NCBI GenBank assembly: GCA_017634385.1
Contig: JAGBNN010000001.1
Location: 7,433-71,432 of the forward strand
Reading direction: 5' to 3'
DNA from: Bacilli bacterium
GTDB taxonomy: Bacteria > Bacillota_I > Bacilli_A > RF39 > UBA660
DNA length: 64,000 bases
Positions within the stretch are counted from its first letter, which is position 1; each line of letters starts with the position of its first letter. The notes beneath the pieces are model-generated. The model saw nothing but the letters and a program-made list of their open reading frames with translations, was not told the origin of the DNA and ran no database searches. Shown piece after piece: positions 50,593 to 60,315 of this stretch. The position numbers and the translations under genes are program-made.

Positions 50593-51247
50593 ATGTATAT
50601 GTATATTTGCATTAATATTTATAAATGTATATATACATCTTTTTTCTTTTAATAAAACTCTTATTGATATTTTATTAATAACATTTACTTCTATATATTG
50701 TTTATTCTCGGGAAGAGAATCTTTTCCATATAAAGAAGATACTTTTAGATATATATTTATTTATATATTTTGGAATATGAATTATTTAGTGTTTATTAAA
50801 CATTTAAGTTCATTAGATAGTCTTATTAATACTCTTCTTTTTAAGAATGTATTTATTGATATTTTAGCAGTTTTAGCAATTTCAAATATATTACTACTTA
50901 TTATTAAACAAAAAAGAATACTAAATATTATTTTCTCATGTATATTTATTATTCTATTTATATTTTTAAAGAATTATATATTTATATATGTTTCTATATT
51001 CTTAATTGGAAATATATTAAAAATAAAAGACTTATTTAGTGTAAGGACTAATATTTTTAAAATAATAGATTACACAAGTATAGGTATTCTTATAATTCAT
51101 AAATTATTATTATTTTTATTAATCGATAGTAAAGTAATAAGTTCTGATATATCAGATTTTATTGGTTCGATTGTTTTAATATATGTTATAGGTTTTACAC
51201 TTTCTTATTATATAAAACAATTTCCTATAATTAGAAATATAATATAA
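50576..51247 (+). CDS. multi-pass membrane protein of unknown function
   Basis: 223 aa with about seven membrane helices, rich in Ile, Phe and Leu (IKCICIFALIFINVYIHLF and so on). The start codon lies inside the end of the LafB-like gene, so the two are translationally coupled. No family recognised. The layout loosely resembles acyltransferase-3 or MprF-type membrane domains, but no signature is visible. By context it probably works on a glycolipid or lipoteichoic-acid precursor. Confidence 0.55.
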   Translation: MKKLIKCICIFALIFINVYIHLFSFNKTLIDILLITFTSIYCLFSGRESFPYKEDTFRYIFIYIFWNMNYLVFIKHLSSLDSLINTLLFKNVFIDILAVLAISNILLLIIKQKRILNIIFSCIFIILFIFLKNYIFIYVSIFLIGNILKIKDLFSVRTNIFKIIDYTSIGILIIHKLLLFLLIDSKVISSDISDFIGSIVLIYVIGFTLSYYIKQFPIIRNII

Positions 51248-51272
51248 AAAAACAACACTAAGTGTTGTTTTA
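51246..51272. terminator. bidirectional terminator
   Basis: AAACAACACT-A-AGTGTTGTTT hairpin between convergent genes. Confidence 0.85.
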
Positions 51273-52277
51273 TTTTTGATTTTTTTGGAAATTCCAACCA
51301 TCTCTACACATATCTTCTAAAGTTTTTTCACAAACAAATCCAAGTTCATTTTTAGCTTTTGTTGGATCTGAATAACACATAGCAATATCTCCTTCTCTTC
51401 TTGGAGCTATTTTGTATGGAACATCTACATTATTTACTTTTTTAAATGTTTCTACAATATCAAGTACACTATATCCAGTACCTGTTCCTAAATTATAAAT
51501 ATATATTCCTGATCCTTCTTTTTCTAGTTTATTAAGAGCAAGTAGATGACCTTTTGCTAAATCTACTACATGTATATAATCTCTTACACCAGTACCATCT
51601 TTAGTATTGTAATCATTACCAAATATAGATAATTCTTGTAATTTACCTGCAGCTACTCTAGTTATATATGGCATTAAATTATTTGGAATACCTTGTGGAT
51701 CTTCACCAATAAGTCCACTTTCATGTGCACCAATTGGATTAAAGTATCTAAGTATCGCTATATCCCATGTATTATCTGAAATATATAAATCTTGAAGTAT
51801 ATGTTCTATAAATAATTTAGTAGTACCATATGGATTAGTAGTTCCACCAATTTCACATTCTTCTGTTATAGGAATAACTTTTGGATCTCCATATACAGTA
51901 GCACTTGATGAGAATACAAACTTTTTAACATTATATTTCTTCATTGTTTCTAAAAGAATTATTGCACCTGATATATTATTTTCATAATATTCAAGTGGTT
52001 TTTGTACTGATTCTCCTACTGCTTTAAATCCAGCAAAGTTAAGTACTGCTTCTATATCATTTTCTTCAAATACTTTTTCTAAAGCATCTCTATCTAAATA
52101 ATTAATTTCATAAAATTTAAAATCTTTTCCTGTTATCTTTTTTATAGCATCTAATGCTTCAGGTTTACTATTAGAAAAGTCATCAATTATAACTATTTCT
52201 TTACCTGCATTTAAAAGTTCTACACATGTATGAGAGCCAATATAACCAGCTCCACCTGTTACTAATATTTTACCCAT
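51270..52277 (-). CDS. galE: UDP-glucose 4-epimerase
   Basis: Interconverts UDP-glucose and UDP-galactose, 335 aa. Extended SDR with [19 protein letters not shown] (NAD-binding), [13 protein letters not shown] (catalytic Ser/Thr), [14 protein letters not shown] (YxxxK, catalytic Tyr) and [14 protein letters not shown]. The start has TAGGAGGAAATT ahead. It supplies UDP-galactose for the polysaccharide genes around it and possibly for the LafB-like galactosyltransferase on the other side of a shared terminator. Confidence 0.95.
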   Translation of the reverse strand: MGKILVTGGAGYIGSHTCVELLNAGKEIVIIDDFSNSKPEALDAIKKITGKDFKFYEINYLDRDALEKVFEENDIEAVLNFAGFKAVGESVQKPLEYYENNISGAIILLETMKKYNVKKFVFSSSATVYGDPKVIPITEECEIGGTTNPYGTTKLFIEHILQDLYISDNTWDIAILRYFNPIGAHESGLIGEDPQGIPNNLMPYITRVAAGKLQELSIFGNDYNTKDGTGVRDYIHVVDLAKGHLLALNKLEKEGSGIYIYNLGTGTGYSVLDIVETFKKVNNVDVPYKIAPRREGDIAMCYSDPTKAKNELGFVCEKTLEDMCRDGWNFQKNQK

Positions 52278-52286
52278 AATTTCCTC

Positions 52287-53051
52287 CTATACTTCTTCAG
52301 CAAATCCTTTTTCTAGTTTTTTAAATATCATTATTCCTAATATTAAGAATAATACACTAAATATTAATACAAACACTAATGTTTCCATATCTGGCATAAT
52401 ACCACTATATAATATATCTCTATATGAATTTATTATTGTTGTCATTGGATTTAATTTTAATAACCATGCTTTTTTACCAAATAAATCACTTGAATATAAT
52501 ATTGGTGTTGCATAGAATAACATTTGTATAAAGAAGTTAATTATATATTCAGCATCTCTTATATATACATTTATAGCACTTGTTATAAATATGATTGCTA
52601 ATGATAAAATATATTGAGTTAATATAACTATTGGTAATAATAATATATACCAACTATATCCTATTCCACTAAAGAATAAGAAAATAAATATTATTGGTAG
52701 TGATATTAGAAAATTAACTAAACCACTAGTTGCTACGGAAATAGGTAATATTTCTCTTGGAAAATAAACTTTTTTGATAATTCCTGCATTTCCCAAAATT
52801 GTAAATGTTCCTTGAGAAATTACTGTTGTAAAAAAGTTCCAAGGAAGTATTCCTATTACTATATATGTAACATAATGATCAGGTCCTGATCTTAATATAA
52901 ATGGAAATACTATTGCATAAACTAATGTCATTAAAAGTGGATTAATAAATGACCATAATACTCCTAAAAATGATCCTTTATATTTTCCTCTTATTTCTTT
53001 TTTAATATTACTTTTTAATAATTCTCTATATTGATATAAACTTTTAAACAT
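52287..53051 (-). CDS. polysaccharide/teichoic-acid ABC exporter, permease (TagG/Wzm-like)
   Basis: 255 aa from the ATG at 53051 (GGGTGATTAGT ahead). ABC-2 fold with six membrane helices. The N-terminal KSNIKKEIRGKYKGSFLG and GVLWSFINPLLMTLVYAIVF motif is typical of TagG/RfbA permeases, and VYIRDAEYIINFFIQMLFY marks the second half. It exports lipid-linked polymer across the membrane with the ATPase encoded upstream. The ATPase stop (53057) is 5 bp before this start, so the subunits are co-translated. It sits 9 bp ahead of galE. Confidence 0.9.
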   Translation of the reverse strand: MFKSLYQYRELLKSNIKKEIRGKYKGSFLGVLWSFINPLLMTLVYAIVFPFILRSGPDHYVTYIVIGILPWNFFTTVISQGTFTILGNAGIIKKVYFPREILPISVATSGLVNFLISLPIIFIFLFFSGIGYSWYILLLPIVILTQYILSLAIIFITSAINVYIRDAEYIINFFIQMLFYATPILYSSDLFGKKAWLLKLNPMTTIINSYRDILYSGIMPDMETLVFVLIFSVLFLILGIMIFKKLEKGFAEEV

Positions 53052-53056
53052 ACTAA

Positions 53057-53797
53057 TCACCCACAAACCTTAAGATATTCTTCAATAACTTCAGATGTTT
53101 TACCATCAAGTCTAACTTCACCTTCATGTATCCATACTGCTCTATTACATAAATCTTTTATTGATCCTAAGCTATGACTTACTATTACTATAGTTTTATC
53201 ACTATTTTTTAGTTCATTTAGTTTTGCAAAACATTTATCTTGGAAATGTTGATCCCCTACTGCTAATATTTCATCTATAAGTAATATTTCTGCATCCACA
53301 TTTATCGCAACTGAAAACGCAAGTCTCATATACATACCTGATGAATATGTTCTAACAGGACTATCTATAAATTCTCCAAGTTCAGAAAATTCTATTATTT
53401 GATCAATTCTTTTTTCTATTTCTGCACGTGTTAAGCCAAATATAGACGCATTAAAATAAATATTTTCTCTACCTGTAAAATCCGGATGGAAACCAGCACC
53501 TAATTCAAGTAATGAAGTTAATTTTCCATTTGTTAATATTTTCCCCGAAGTAGGATAAATAATTTTTGTCATTAATTTTAATAAAGTAGATTTACCACTA
53601 CCATTAACTCCAATTAATGCTACTGTTTCACCCTTTTTTATATTAAGATTTATATTTTTTAAAACTGTTCTATAATCAGCTTTTTTATGATTCCAAAATA
53701 CTAATCTTTCTTTCAAAGTACTTGGTTTATCATAAAACAATTTAAATTTCTTTGTCATATTTTGTACTTTTATAGCATAATCTTCTTGTACTTTCAT
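53057..53797 (-). CDS. polysaccharide/teichoic-acid ABC exporter, ATPase (TagH/Wzt-like)
   Basis: 246 aa. It opens with the TagH/Wzt-type stretch MTKKFKLFYDKPSTLKERLV. The ATPase core has IGVNGSGKSTLLKLM (Walker A), LELGAGFHPDFTGRENIYF (exporter-specific loop), RTYSSGMYMRLAFS (signature) and ILLIDEILAVGDQHF (Walker B). It lacks the long C-terminal domain that in some Wzt proteins reads the polymer end cap, as in short TagH-like forms. It is paired with the permease immediately downstream. Confidence 0.92.
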   Translation of the reverse strand: MKVQEDYAIKVQNMTKKFKLFYDKPSTLKERLVFWNHKKADYRTVLKNINLNIKKGETVALIGVNGSGKSTLLKLMTKIIYPTSGKILTNGKLTSLLELGAGFHPDFTGRENIYFNASIFGLTRAEIEKRIDQIIEFSELGEFIDSPVRTYSSGMYMRLAFSVAINVDAEILLIDEILAVGDQHFQDKCFAKLNELKNSDKTIVIVSHSLGSIKDLCNRAVWIHEGEVRLDGKTSEVIEEYLKVCG

Positions 53798-53807
53798 AAA
53801 ACACTCC

Positions 53808-55913
53808 TTAAATCCTTTCTATTAAATTAGAAATTCTTCTACAGATACCCTTCATAACATCTTTAGTTTTTCTCTTAATTCTTCTTAATTTTCTTTTCTT
53901 ATTTCCACCAGGTGCTATTAAATTATTTTCTTTTAATATTTTATTTGCTTGTTCTTTTATTTCTTTACTTGCTACTATTGGTTTTAATGTATAAGATAAT
54001 TTTATTTTTGTATCTATTTTAGCTTTTTCATCAAATAAATTATTTACTGCCTTTACAAATTGTTCAAAACCTTTTTCTAGTGGATAATCCTTCATATAAT
54101 CAAGTCCAGCTTTTGACATTTTGTTAAGAGTTTTTTCATCATCTAATAACTCTATAATAGCAGTTGCTATTGCTTCTGGAGATGGTTCTGCAAGTCTTAC
54201 ACCACCTTCTGGGAAATCATATAAATTATTTTCTTTATATATTTCAACTACAGGTAATCCAGCAGCCATCATTTCAAATGGTATTCTTGATGGATTTGAA
54301 GCACTTATGCAAAAACCAACTTTACATTTGTTATATAATTCATTACATTTATCTATTGGTATTATACCTAATTTTTCTACATCAAAATCTAAATCTCTTT
54401 TTGCATCTGATCCGTATAAATATATTTTTACATCTGGTCTTAATGTTTTAACAATTTTTAATGCTTTTAGACCTAAATCATCACATCTTCTAGGTTTTTC
54501 TGGTTGGAAAATATAGCATAATGCATTTTCTTTCTTAACATCTTTTAATTTTTTATAAACATTTAAATCTGCACAAAAATCAAAATATTGAGAATTTAAT
54601 CCATATTCATTTATCATTTTATGTGATAACCATTTTCCTATTGTAATTGGGCTATATCCTAGTCTATATGAATTTTCAGTTTTTATATAATTATCTCCCA
54701 TTGGTAAGAACCATGGTTCAAAATCTTGAATAAAATATCCTTTTTTAGGGCAATCTAAATTTTTAACAAAATCAATTGTTGTCCAACCTGTTGCAAATAC
54801 TAAATCATATTCTTGTCTAAATACTACTCCTACATAAACATTAGCTGCACAGAAGCCATAATAATCATTAATTTTTTTAGCAACCATTTCGTTTGTTGAT
54901 AGATAGTCTTCTTCAACATATATATCACATTCATACCCTGCTTTTATTAATGCATTTACATTTTGAATAATTGTTCTGTGTCCACCAGATCCTTTTCCTG
55001 GATGTGGTATAACCCAAGCTATTCTTTTCTTTCTTGTTTCCTTTGTTACTTCGTGATCCATATAACTCCTCCTAAGTCTTTGTGTTTTATATATTTTCAT
55101 ATCTAAATCATATTTTTCTGCTATTTCTTCTTGAATTTTACATATTTCTTTATATTCTTTATCAGCTTTTATTACTGTACTTACAGATTTACTATGTTTT
55201 CTAAAATAATTTAATGATTTATTATTAAATGCAATTTTACCATTTTCTAATACTTTATAATAAATATACCAATCTCCTGCCACCTTAAATTCAGTAGCTT
55301 CATCTAATATCTTATCGTAATTTCCTTTTTTCCATACTACACCAGATACATTTAAAATTGTATTAGTAACACTTAAATAATTTTTTATTTCTTCTTCACC
55401 AGATACTACATATGGTTTATTCCATTTATCTACTCCAAACATATTGTATAAATCTTGTGAATTTTTTGCTATTAAATTATTATTTTCATCTATTCTTGCA
55501 GAATCAGTATATGATAAAACTACTTCCTTATCATCAAAAGCTTTCATACATGTCTCTAAGAATCTAGGATTTGAACTATCATCTGCTTCTGCTATCCAAA
55601 AGTAATCTCCTTTTGCTTCTTTAATTCCTTTTTTCCATTGTTTAAATACACATCCACTATTTTCTTTGTTTTTTAAAAATTTTACTGGGACATCCTTTAT
55701 TTCTTTTATTTTTTCTTCTATAACAGATACACTATTATCTGTAGACTTATCATCTAAAATAATTAATTCATATATTGGATAAGATTGTCTTAATATTGAA
55801 TCTATTCTTTCAATTATGAAATTTTCATAATTATAATTTGGAATAATAACAGATACTTTCTTTATATTTTCTGTTATTTTACTTACATTTTCTTTATATA
55901 TGTCTATCTTCAT
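53808..55913 (-). CDS. fused GT2 + GT4-like (WsaF-type) glycosyltransferase
   Basis: About 701 aa. Residues ~15-250 are a GT2 (GT-A) domain: VSVIIPNYNYENFIIERIDS, LIILDDKSTDNSV and WIAEADDSSNPRFLETC, giving the DxD-like site. Residues ~295-640 are a GT-B domain of the WsaF/rhamnan type: RIAWVIPHPGKGSGGHRTII, KGYFIQDFEPWFLPMGDNY, and NPSRIPFEMMAAGLPVVEI. Two activities in one chain suggest processive or alternating sugar addition. A basic tail (KRKLRRIKRKTKDVMKGICR) may bind the membrane. The start is the ATG at 55913; a TTG at 55919 is better spaced from GGAGG and equally possible. Confidence 0.82.
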   Translation of the reverse strand: MKIDIYKENVSKITENIKKVSVIIPNYNYENFIIERIDSILRQSYPIYELIILDDKSTDNSVSVIEEKIKEIKDVPVKFLKNKENSGCVFKQWKKGIKEAKGDYFWIAEADDSSNPRFLETCMKAFDDKEVVLSYTDSARIDENNNLIAKNSQDLYNMFGVDKWNKPYVVSGEEEIKNYLSVTNTILNVSGVVWKKGNYDKILDEATEFKVAGDWYIYYKVLENGKIAFNNKSLNYFRKHSKSVSTVIKADKEYKEICKIQEEIAEKYDLDMKIYKTQRLRRSYMDHEVTKETRKKRIAWVIPHPGKGSGGHRTIIQNVNALIKAGYECDIYVEEDYLSTNEMVAKKINDYYGFCAANVYVGVVFRQEYDLVFATGWTTIDFVKNLDCPKKGYFIQDFEPWFLPMGDNYIKTENSYRLGYSPITIGKWLSHKMINEYGLNSQYFDFCADLNVYKKLKDVKKENALCYIFQPEKPRRCDDLGLKALKIVKTLRPDVKIYLYGSDAKRDLDFDVEKLGIIPIDKCNELYNKCKVGFCISASNPSRIPFEMMAAGLPVVEIYKENNLYDFPEGGVRLAEPSPEAIATAIIELLDDEKTLNKMSKAGLDYMKDYPLEKGFEQFVKAVNNLFDEKAKIDTKIKLSYTLKPIVASKEIKEQANKILKENNLIAPGGNKKRKLRRIKRKTKDVMKGICRRISNLIERI

Positions 55914-55930
55914 CTTCAAAACCACCTCCA

Positions 55931-57766
55931 CTATTTTAACATATAATCAACATTTTTACTAAAGTTGTCATTATAATAATCATCACTATCAATATATTTT
56001 TGCCAATGTTCAATTATATATGACCATTCTTGAATAAATCTTTTTTGTTTTTCTGGTGTTGTATCAAGTCCTCTAGATTTTGATTCATAATGATATAATT
56101 CCACATTTGGAAGAAATACATTGTTATATCCTTTATCTAATAATTTCAAGTTAAAATCAACGTCATTAAATGCAACTTTTAAATCTTCTTCAAGTCCTTT
56201 AACTTCTTTATATTTTTTCTTTGATACCATTAAACAAGCTGCTGTACAAGCACTATAATCATATGGTACTTTTAACTCATATTGAGAAGATATATAGTTT
56301 CTTGGTTTTGCATAATGAGCATGGCCAGCAAGTCCACCCTTTCCCATTATAATTCCAGCATGTTGTAAAGTTTCGTCTGGGAATATTAATTTTGCACCTA
56401 CTGTTCCAACATTGTCTTGTGAAGCATATCCTACCATTATATCAAGCCATTCAGGTGTTATTACTTCAATATCATTATTTAACATTAAAATATAATCACC
56501 TTTTGACATTTTAACTGCTTCATTATTTAAATATGAGAAATTAAATTCACACTCTATTCTTTTATAAGAAAAATTATCTTTTTTATTATACTCTTCAAGT
56601 AAATCAAACGTTTCTTGTTCACTACTATTATTATCTATAACAATTATTTCAAAATTTTTATATGTACTTTTTTCATATACTGATTTTAAACATTGATCTA
56701 ATATATCAGCATGATCTTTTGTTGGTATTACAATTGAAATTAAAGGATTATCTTTAACCTCATATGTAACTGTATTTGTAATACCATCAGGATTTTTAGA
56801 TACATTTGCATTTATTTTTTCTTCTTTTAAATATTTTTTTAAAGTATCTATTTCATTTTCTGTTTTAACTGTATCATGATATAAAATTTTACATATATGT
56901 TTTACTTTTATTTTTTCTTTTCTTAATTTTAATAAAATATAATATAAATTTAAGTCTTTTAATTTTAATTTTTTTAATATATCTGTTTTTAAAACAAAGC
57001 AATTTCCTATATAATTAACTCCAAGTAATGTATCAATAGACCATCCTGGTTTAAATAATGGTTTTGTATATTTACCATTAATTTCAATATCATTATCGAA
57101 ATATATTAAGTCATATTTCTCATCAACATATTGTTTTATTTCTGCATAAAAACCTTCAACTAATTTTATATTTTTTGTACTAAGACATACATATTTAGTT
57201 TTTACATTTTTAATATCATCAATGCTTGTAATTACAGTTACAAAATCATTTTCTATTTCTGGTAAATAACTTTGTTGTTTTAACCATTCATTATATTCAC
57301 TATCTATTTCAGGATTATAAATTATATCATCTCTATTTTTATTTCTATTTTTTATATCATTGAAATATTTTTTCATCATAGATGGTGAAACTAAGAAATG
57401 ATGTTCTTTCCATAAGAATTTCACTCCACGTTTTACTTTTCCTAAAACTTTTCTTGTTTTCTTTGCATATTGAATAACTTTTCTATTATCTAATTTTCTT
57501 AATAATATTTTTTCTTCATTATTTATCAAATATATATCTAATACTTTTATATTATTTTTAAATATTACTTCTTCTTTAAATCCATACATGTTTTCTTCTA
57601 TTTTTTCGTGAAATGCCATGCATATATCATATCTTGGAATATATTCTGTTATTTCTTTTTCTTCATCATTTGAAACTAATAATATTTTATATTTATCAAA
57701 ATGAGCCCATCCATTTATAAAAACTTTGTTGTTGTTAATTTTACATTCATCTATACTAAAATTCAT
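55931..57766 (-). CDS. GT2 glycosyltransferase with large N-terminal region
   Basis: 611 aa. Residues 1-~320 are not recognised and include a basic helical stretch (KRGVKFLWKEHHFLVSP). The C-terminal GT2 domain (~335-600) has LISIVIPTKDHADILDQCL, IIVIDNNSSEQETFDLL, ILMLNNDIEVITPEWL and ACTAACLMVSKKKYKEVKG, ending with VELYHYESKSRG. This is the pattern of rhamnosyl- and other surface-glycan transferases. It is followed after 17 bp by the fused GT. Donor sugar unknown. Confidence 0.82.
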   Translation of the reverse strand: MNFSIDECKINNNKVFINGWAHFDKYKILLVSNDEEKEITEYIPRYDICMAFHEKIEENMYGFKEEVIFKNNIKVLDIYLINNEEKILLRKLDNRKVIQYAKKTRKVLGKVKRGVKFLWKEHHFLVSPSMMKKYFNDIKNRNKNRDDIIYNPEIDSEYNEWLKQQSYLPEIENDFVTVITSIDDIKNVKTKYVCLSTKNIKLVEGFYAEIKQYVDEKYDLIYFDNDIEINGKYTKPLFKPGWSIDTLLGVNYIGNCFVLKTDILKKLKLKDLNLYYILLKLRKEKIKVKHICKILYHDTVKTENEIDTLKKYLKEEKINANVSKNPDGITNTVTYEVKDNPLISIVIPTKDHADILDQCLKSVYEKSTYKNFEIIVIDNNSSEQETFDLLEEYNKKDNFSYKRIECEFNFSYLNNEAVKMSKGDYILMLNNDIEVITPEWLDIMVGYASQDNVGTVGAKLIFPDETLQHAGIIMGKGGLAGHAHYAKPRNYISSQYELKVPYDYSACTAACLMVSKKKYKEVKGLEEDLKVAFNDVDFNLKLLDKGYNNVFLPNVELYHYESKSRGLDTTPEKQKRFIQEWSYIIEHWQKYIDSDDYYNDNFSKNVDYMLK

Positions 57767-57856
57767 TTTTTACTCCTTTATCATGCTTAATATTTATTCC
57801 TATTAATCATACATATTAATTATAACATAAATATTATTATAATTAAATAATCGCAT

Positions 57857-57885
57857 ATAAAAAAAACAAAAATATTGTTTTTTTT
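57857..57885 (-). terminator. terminator of the GT-C-like gene
   Basis: Minus-strand AAAAAACAA/TTGTTTTTT hairpin with a T tail. Confidence 0.65.
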
Positions 57886-57886
57886 A

Positions 57887-59818
57887 TTAATTATTTATAC
57901 GCACAATTTTATAAATGTTATATTCATTATATTTATATTCTTTTTTAAATTTTAATGAATCACTGTTAAATTTTTCTAAATCATTTTTTGTAAAAATATA
58001 TTTAATATTTAATTTAGTGACATCATCTGGAGTTATATTTACATTAAATACATCAAATTGAACAAAATGAAATTTTTCTTCTATATTTTCATCATTTGAA
58101 ACTAAATCCATTCTTATATGTGCATATCTGTTATATACATCTTCATATTTTTTGTTTGGATCAATTTTATACCATTTTTTTAAATCAGGATATGTATTAG
58201 TAACATTTATAGTCTTAACTCCTGCCATAGCAATGTAATTATTTGTAGGATAATTAAAACCTTCTGAAATCCATATTCCTTCATCTTTCTTATTAATCTT
58301 TTTTATCTCTTTTAATAATTTGCTGTCTTCAATTACATTAGCACCTGTTCTTATTGGATTAACTAAAAATCCAGATATGAACATAGTAAATATAATTCCT
58401 AAAGTAAATAATACTTTTCCATATTTAGTATTAAATTTAAATGCAAAGAATATTAGATATATTGTCATTATAGTAAGTACTACAATCATTGGTTTAAAAG
58501 TATAATATTCATTAAAATACTTATAATTTATTAATACTAATATTAAACTTAGTAATAAACTTGTTAATATTGGAAATTTTATTTGTTTATCATAATTTGA
58601 TAATCCTTTTATTAAAAACAATAAATCAATAAAGCCAACTGCAAGCATTGTTCTTGATGATTGAGAATTTGACATTAATGTTATTTTTGATAATATTCTT
58701 GGAAAACCAATTATACAATAACTAACTAAAAATATATATGCTACTAACAAACATATAGATAATATATCTTTTTTCTTATTAATTACCATATTTCTAATAA
58801 CCAGTATTATTCCTACTGGAAATAGACTAAACATAAGCGCTTCTTCACATACATTAGATGCTCCCAAGCCAGTTTGTTTAAATACAAAAAAGAAACTTGA
58901 TAAATAAGTAAATAATTTGTTAAATTGTCCTCCACCCACTTCAAATCTTGCACCTGGATATACAGTATTTTGTACTGTTTTTATAGTATCACTTGATGTT
59001 TTTAAAATATATAGCATGGATCCTGCAAATATAATTAATGTTATGGTTATAGAAATAATATCTTTCTTCGTTATTTTTATATCTTTTTTATTTTCTAATA
59101 TTACCCAAATAGCAAGTGCTAAAAATACGTATACCATTGGTACTTGCCATGAAGGATATATTACGAGAACATAACCCCCTGCGCAAATTAATACTAGGAA
59201 TAAATATATTAATCTTTTCTTAAAATCAGTTGTATTTAAATATTTATATAAAAGAATTATTGCTGATTCTCCAAAAATAAATATTTCTGCTATGCCATTT
59301 ATTGCAAACCACCATTGTATCATTGGTGATAATGTAATCATAATTGCACCTATTGTTGATAATAATTTATTCTTTTTTGTAATTAACATAAATAATTCTA
59401 ATGATATCAAGAATAATATTATAAATCTACCACACCAAAATACTGATAAACCTCTTTCAAAGCCAAATAGCATAAACCCTAATAAAAATGGTCTATATAT
59501 TTGAAAAATACATTTTACAGGAAGAGCATATATCATAAATACATCAGTATTAGTAGCTCTTATGTTTGAATTAAAATATTTAAATCCACCTTCAATTTGA
59601 TCTTTAAAAAATGGAGTTAATGTTGCCCATTCGTCACTTCTAATAGGTCTAGATTTTCCAAATATTAATCCTGTATCTTTATCAAGATTCATTTGAACAT
59701 CCCATAATCCTATTGATGATCCACTTATTTTAAATAATACACATAAGATAAATATTATTAATGCTATTACATATCTATGGTTAAAAATATAATTTAATAT
59801 ATTCTTTATCTTATTCAT
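57887..59818 (-). CDS. large GT-C-like membrane glycosyltransferase candidate
   Basis: 643 aa with about 12-13 membrane helices and a C-terminal soluble part of ~130 residues. An early outer loop reads GKSRPIRSDEWATLTPFF, with the Asp/Glu pair expected at the catalytic position of GT-C enzymes. SPMIQWWFAINGIAEIFIF follows. These match the large bacterial membrane proteins (DUF7657-type) found in glycan clusters. It probably transfers sugar from a polyprenyl carrier on the outer face. It lies next to GtrA and two GT2 genes, the parts of a three-component glycosylation system. Acceptor unknown. Confidence 0.72.
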   Translation of the reverse strand: MNKIKNILNYIFNHRYVIALIIFILCVLFKISGSSIGLWDVQMNLDKDTGLIFGKSRPIRSDEWATLTPFFKDQIEGGFKYFNSNIRATNTDVFMIYALPVKCIFQIYRPFLLGFMLFGFERGLSVFWCGRFIILFLISLELFMLITKKNKLLSTIGAIMITLSPMIQWWFAINGIAEIFIFGESAIILLYKYLNTTDFKKRLIYLFLVLICAGGYVLVIYPSWQVPMVYVFLALAIWVILENKKDIKITKKDIISITITLIIFAGSMLYILKTSSDTIKTVQNTVYPGARFEVGGGQFNKLFTYLSSFFFVFKQTGLGASNVCEEALMFSLFPVGIILVIRNMVINKKKDILSICLLVAYIFLVSYCIIGFPRILSKITLMSNSQSSRTMLAVGFIDLLFLIKGLSNYDKQIKFPILTSLLLSLILVLINYKYFNEYYTFKPMIVVLTIMTIYLIFFAFKFNTKYGKVLFTLGIIFTMFISGFLVNPIRTGANVIEDSKLLKEIKKINKKDEGIWISEGFNYPTNNYIAMAGVKTINVTNTYPDLKKWYKIDPNKKYEDVYNRYAHIRMDLVSNDENIEEKFHFVQFDVFNVNITPDDVTKLNIKYIFTKNDLEKFNSDSLKFKKEYKYNEYNIYKIVRINN

Positions 59819-59830
59819 ATTTCCTCCTTT

Positions 59831-59858
59831 AATAAAAAGGTAATTTTAATTACCTTTT
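59831..59858 (-). terminator. terminator after gtrA-like gene
   Basis: Minus-strand AAAAGGTAAT/ATTACCTTTT hairpin, short T tail. Confidence 0.7.
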
Positions 59859-60315
59859 ATTCTAAAAATATTTTTCTTGTTATGAAATTAAATACCATAA
59901 CTATAGCTGTTGCAATTATTTTTGATATCATCGCATTTATTGATATTAAATCTATAAATATCCATAATAGCAATTCAGAAAGTAAAAGTCCAATTATACT
60001 AAATATCATGAATTCGATAAACATTCTTTTCTTACTTTTTTCTTGATTGACATCAAATACCCATTTAACGGATGCAACATAGTTATATATTACAGATACC
60101 GAAAATGATAATATATTTGCGATTAATGGTTGAATATGTAAAAAATTATATAATACATAATAAACTGCCCAATCTATAATAGTTGCAGTCCCACCTACTA
60201 TTACAAATTTAAATATTTGTACAAATAAATTTTCTATTTTTTCACTAACTTTTATATGAAATATTTTTAACATTTTATTTATAAATATTGCTACTTTATC
60301 TTCTTTTTTATTCAT
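59857..60315 (-). CDS. GtrA-family membrane protein (polyprenyl-phosphate-sugar flippase candidate)
   Basis: 152 aa with four membrane helices. The family signature is FKFVIVGGTATIIDWAVYYVL (TM1, residues ~35-55) and SVSVIYNYVASVKWVF, ending with VMVFNFITRKIFLE. GtrA proteins are thought to flip lipid-linked sugars made by GtrB-type enzymes. It overlaps the GT2 gene upstream by 8 bp. With the GtrB-like gene and the GT-C-like protein it completes a three-component set. Confidence 0.88.
   Translation of the reverse strand: MNKKEDKVAIFINKMLKIFHIKVSEKIENLFVQIFKFVIVGGTATIIDWAVYYVLYNFLHIQPLIANILSFSVSVIYNYVASVKWVFDVNQEKSKKRMFIEFMIFSIIGLLLSELLLWIFIDLISINAMISKIIATAIVMVFNFITRKIFLE

Noticed and set aside
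54121..54516. 131-codon plus-strand frame inside the fused glycosyltransferase gene
   Set aside because: Antisense to a well-supported enzyme, with no promoter or ribosome site; composition is that of a mirror frame.
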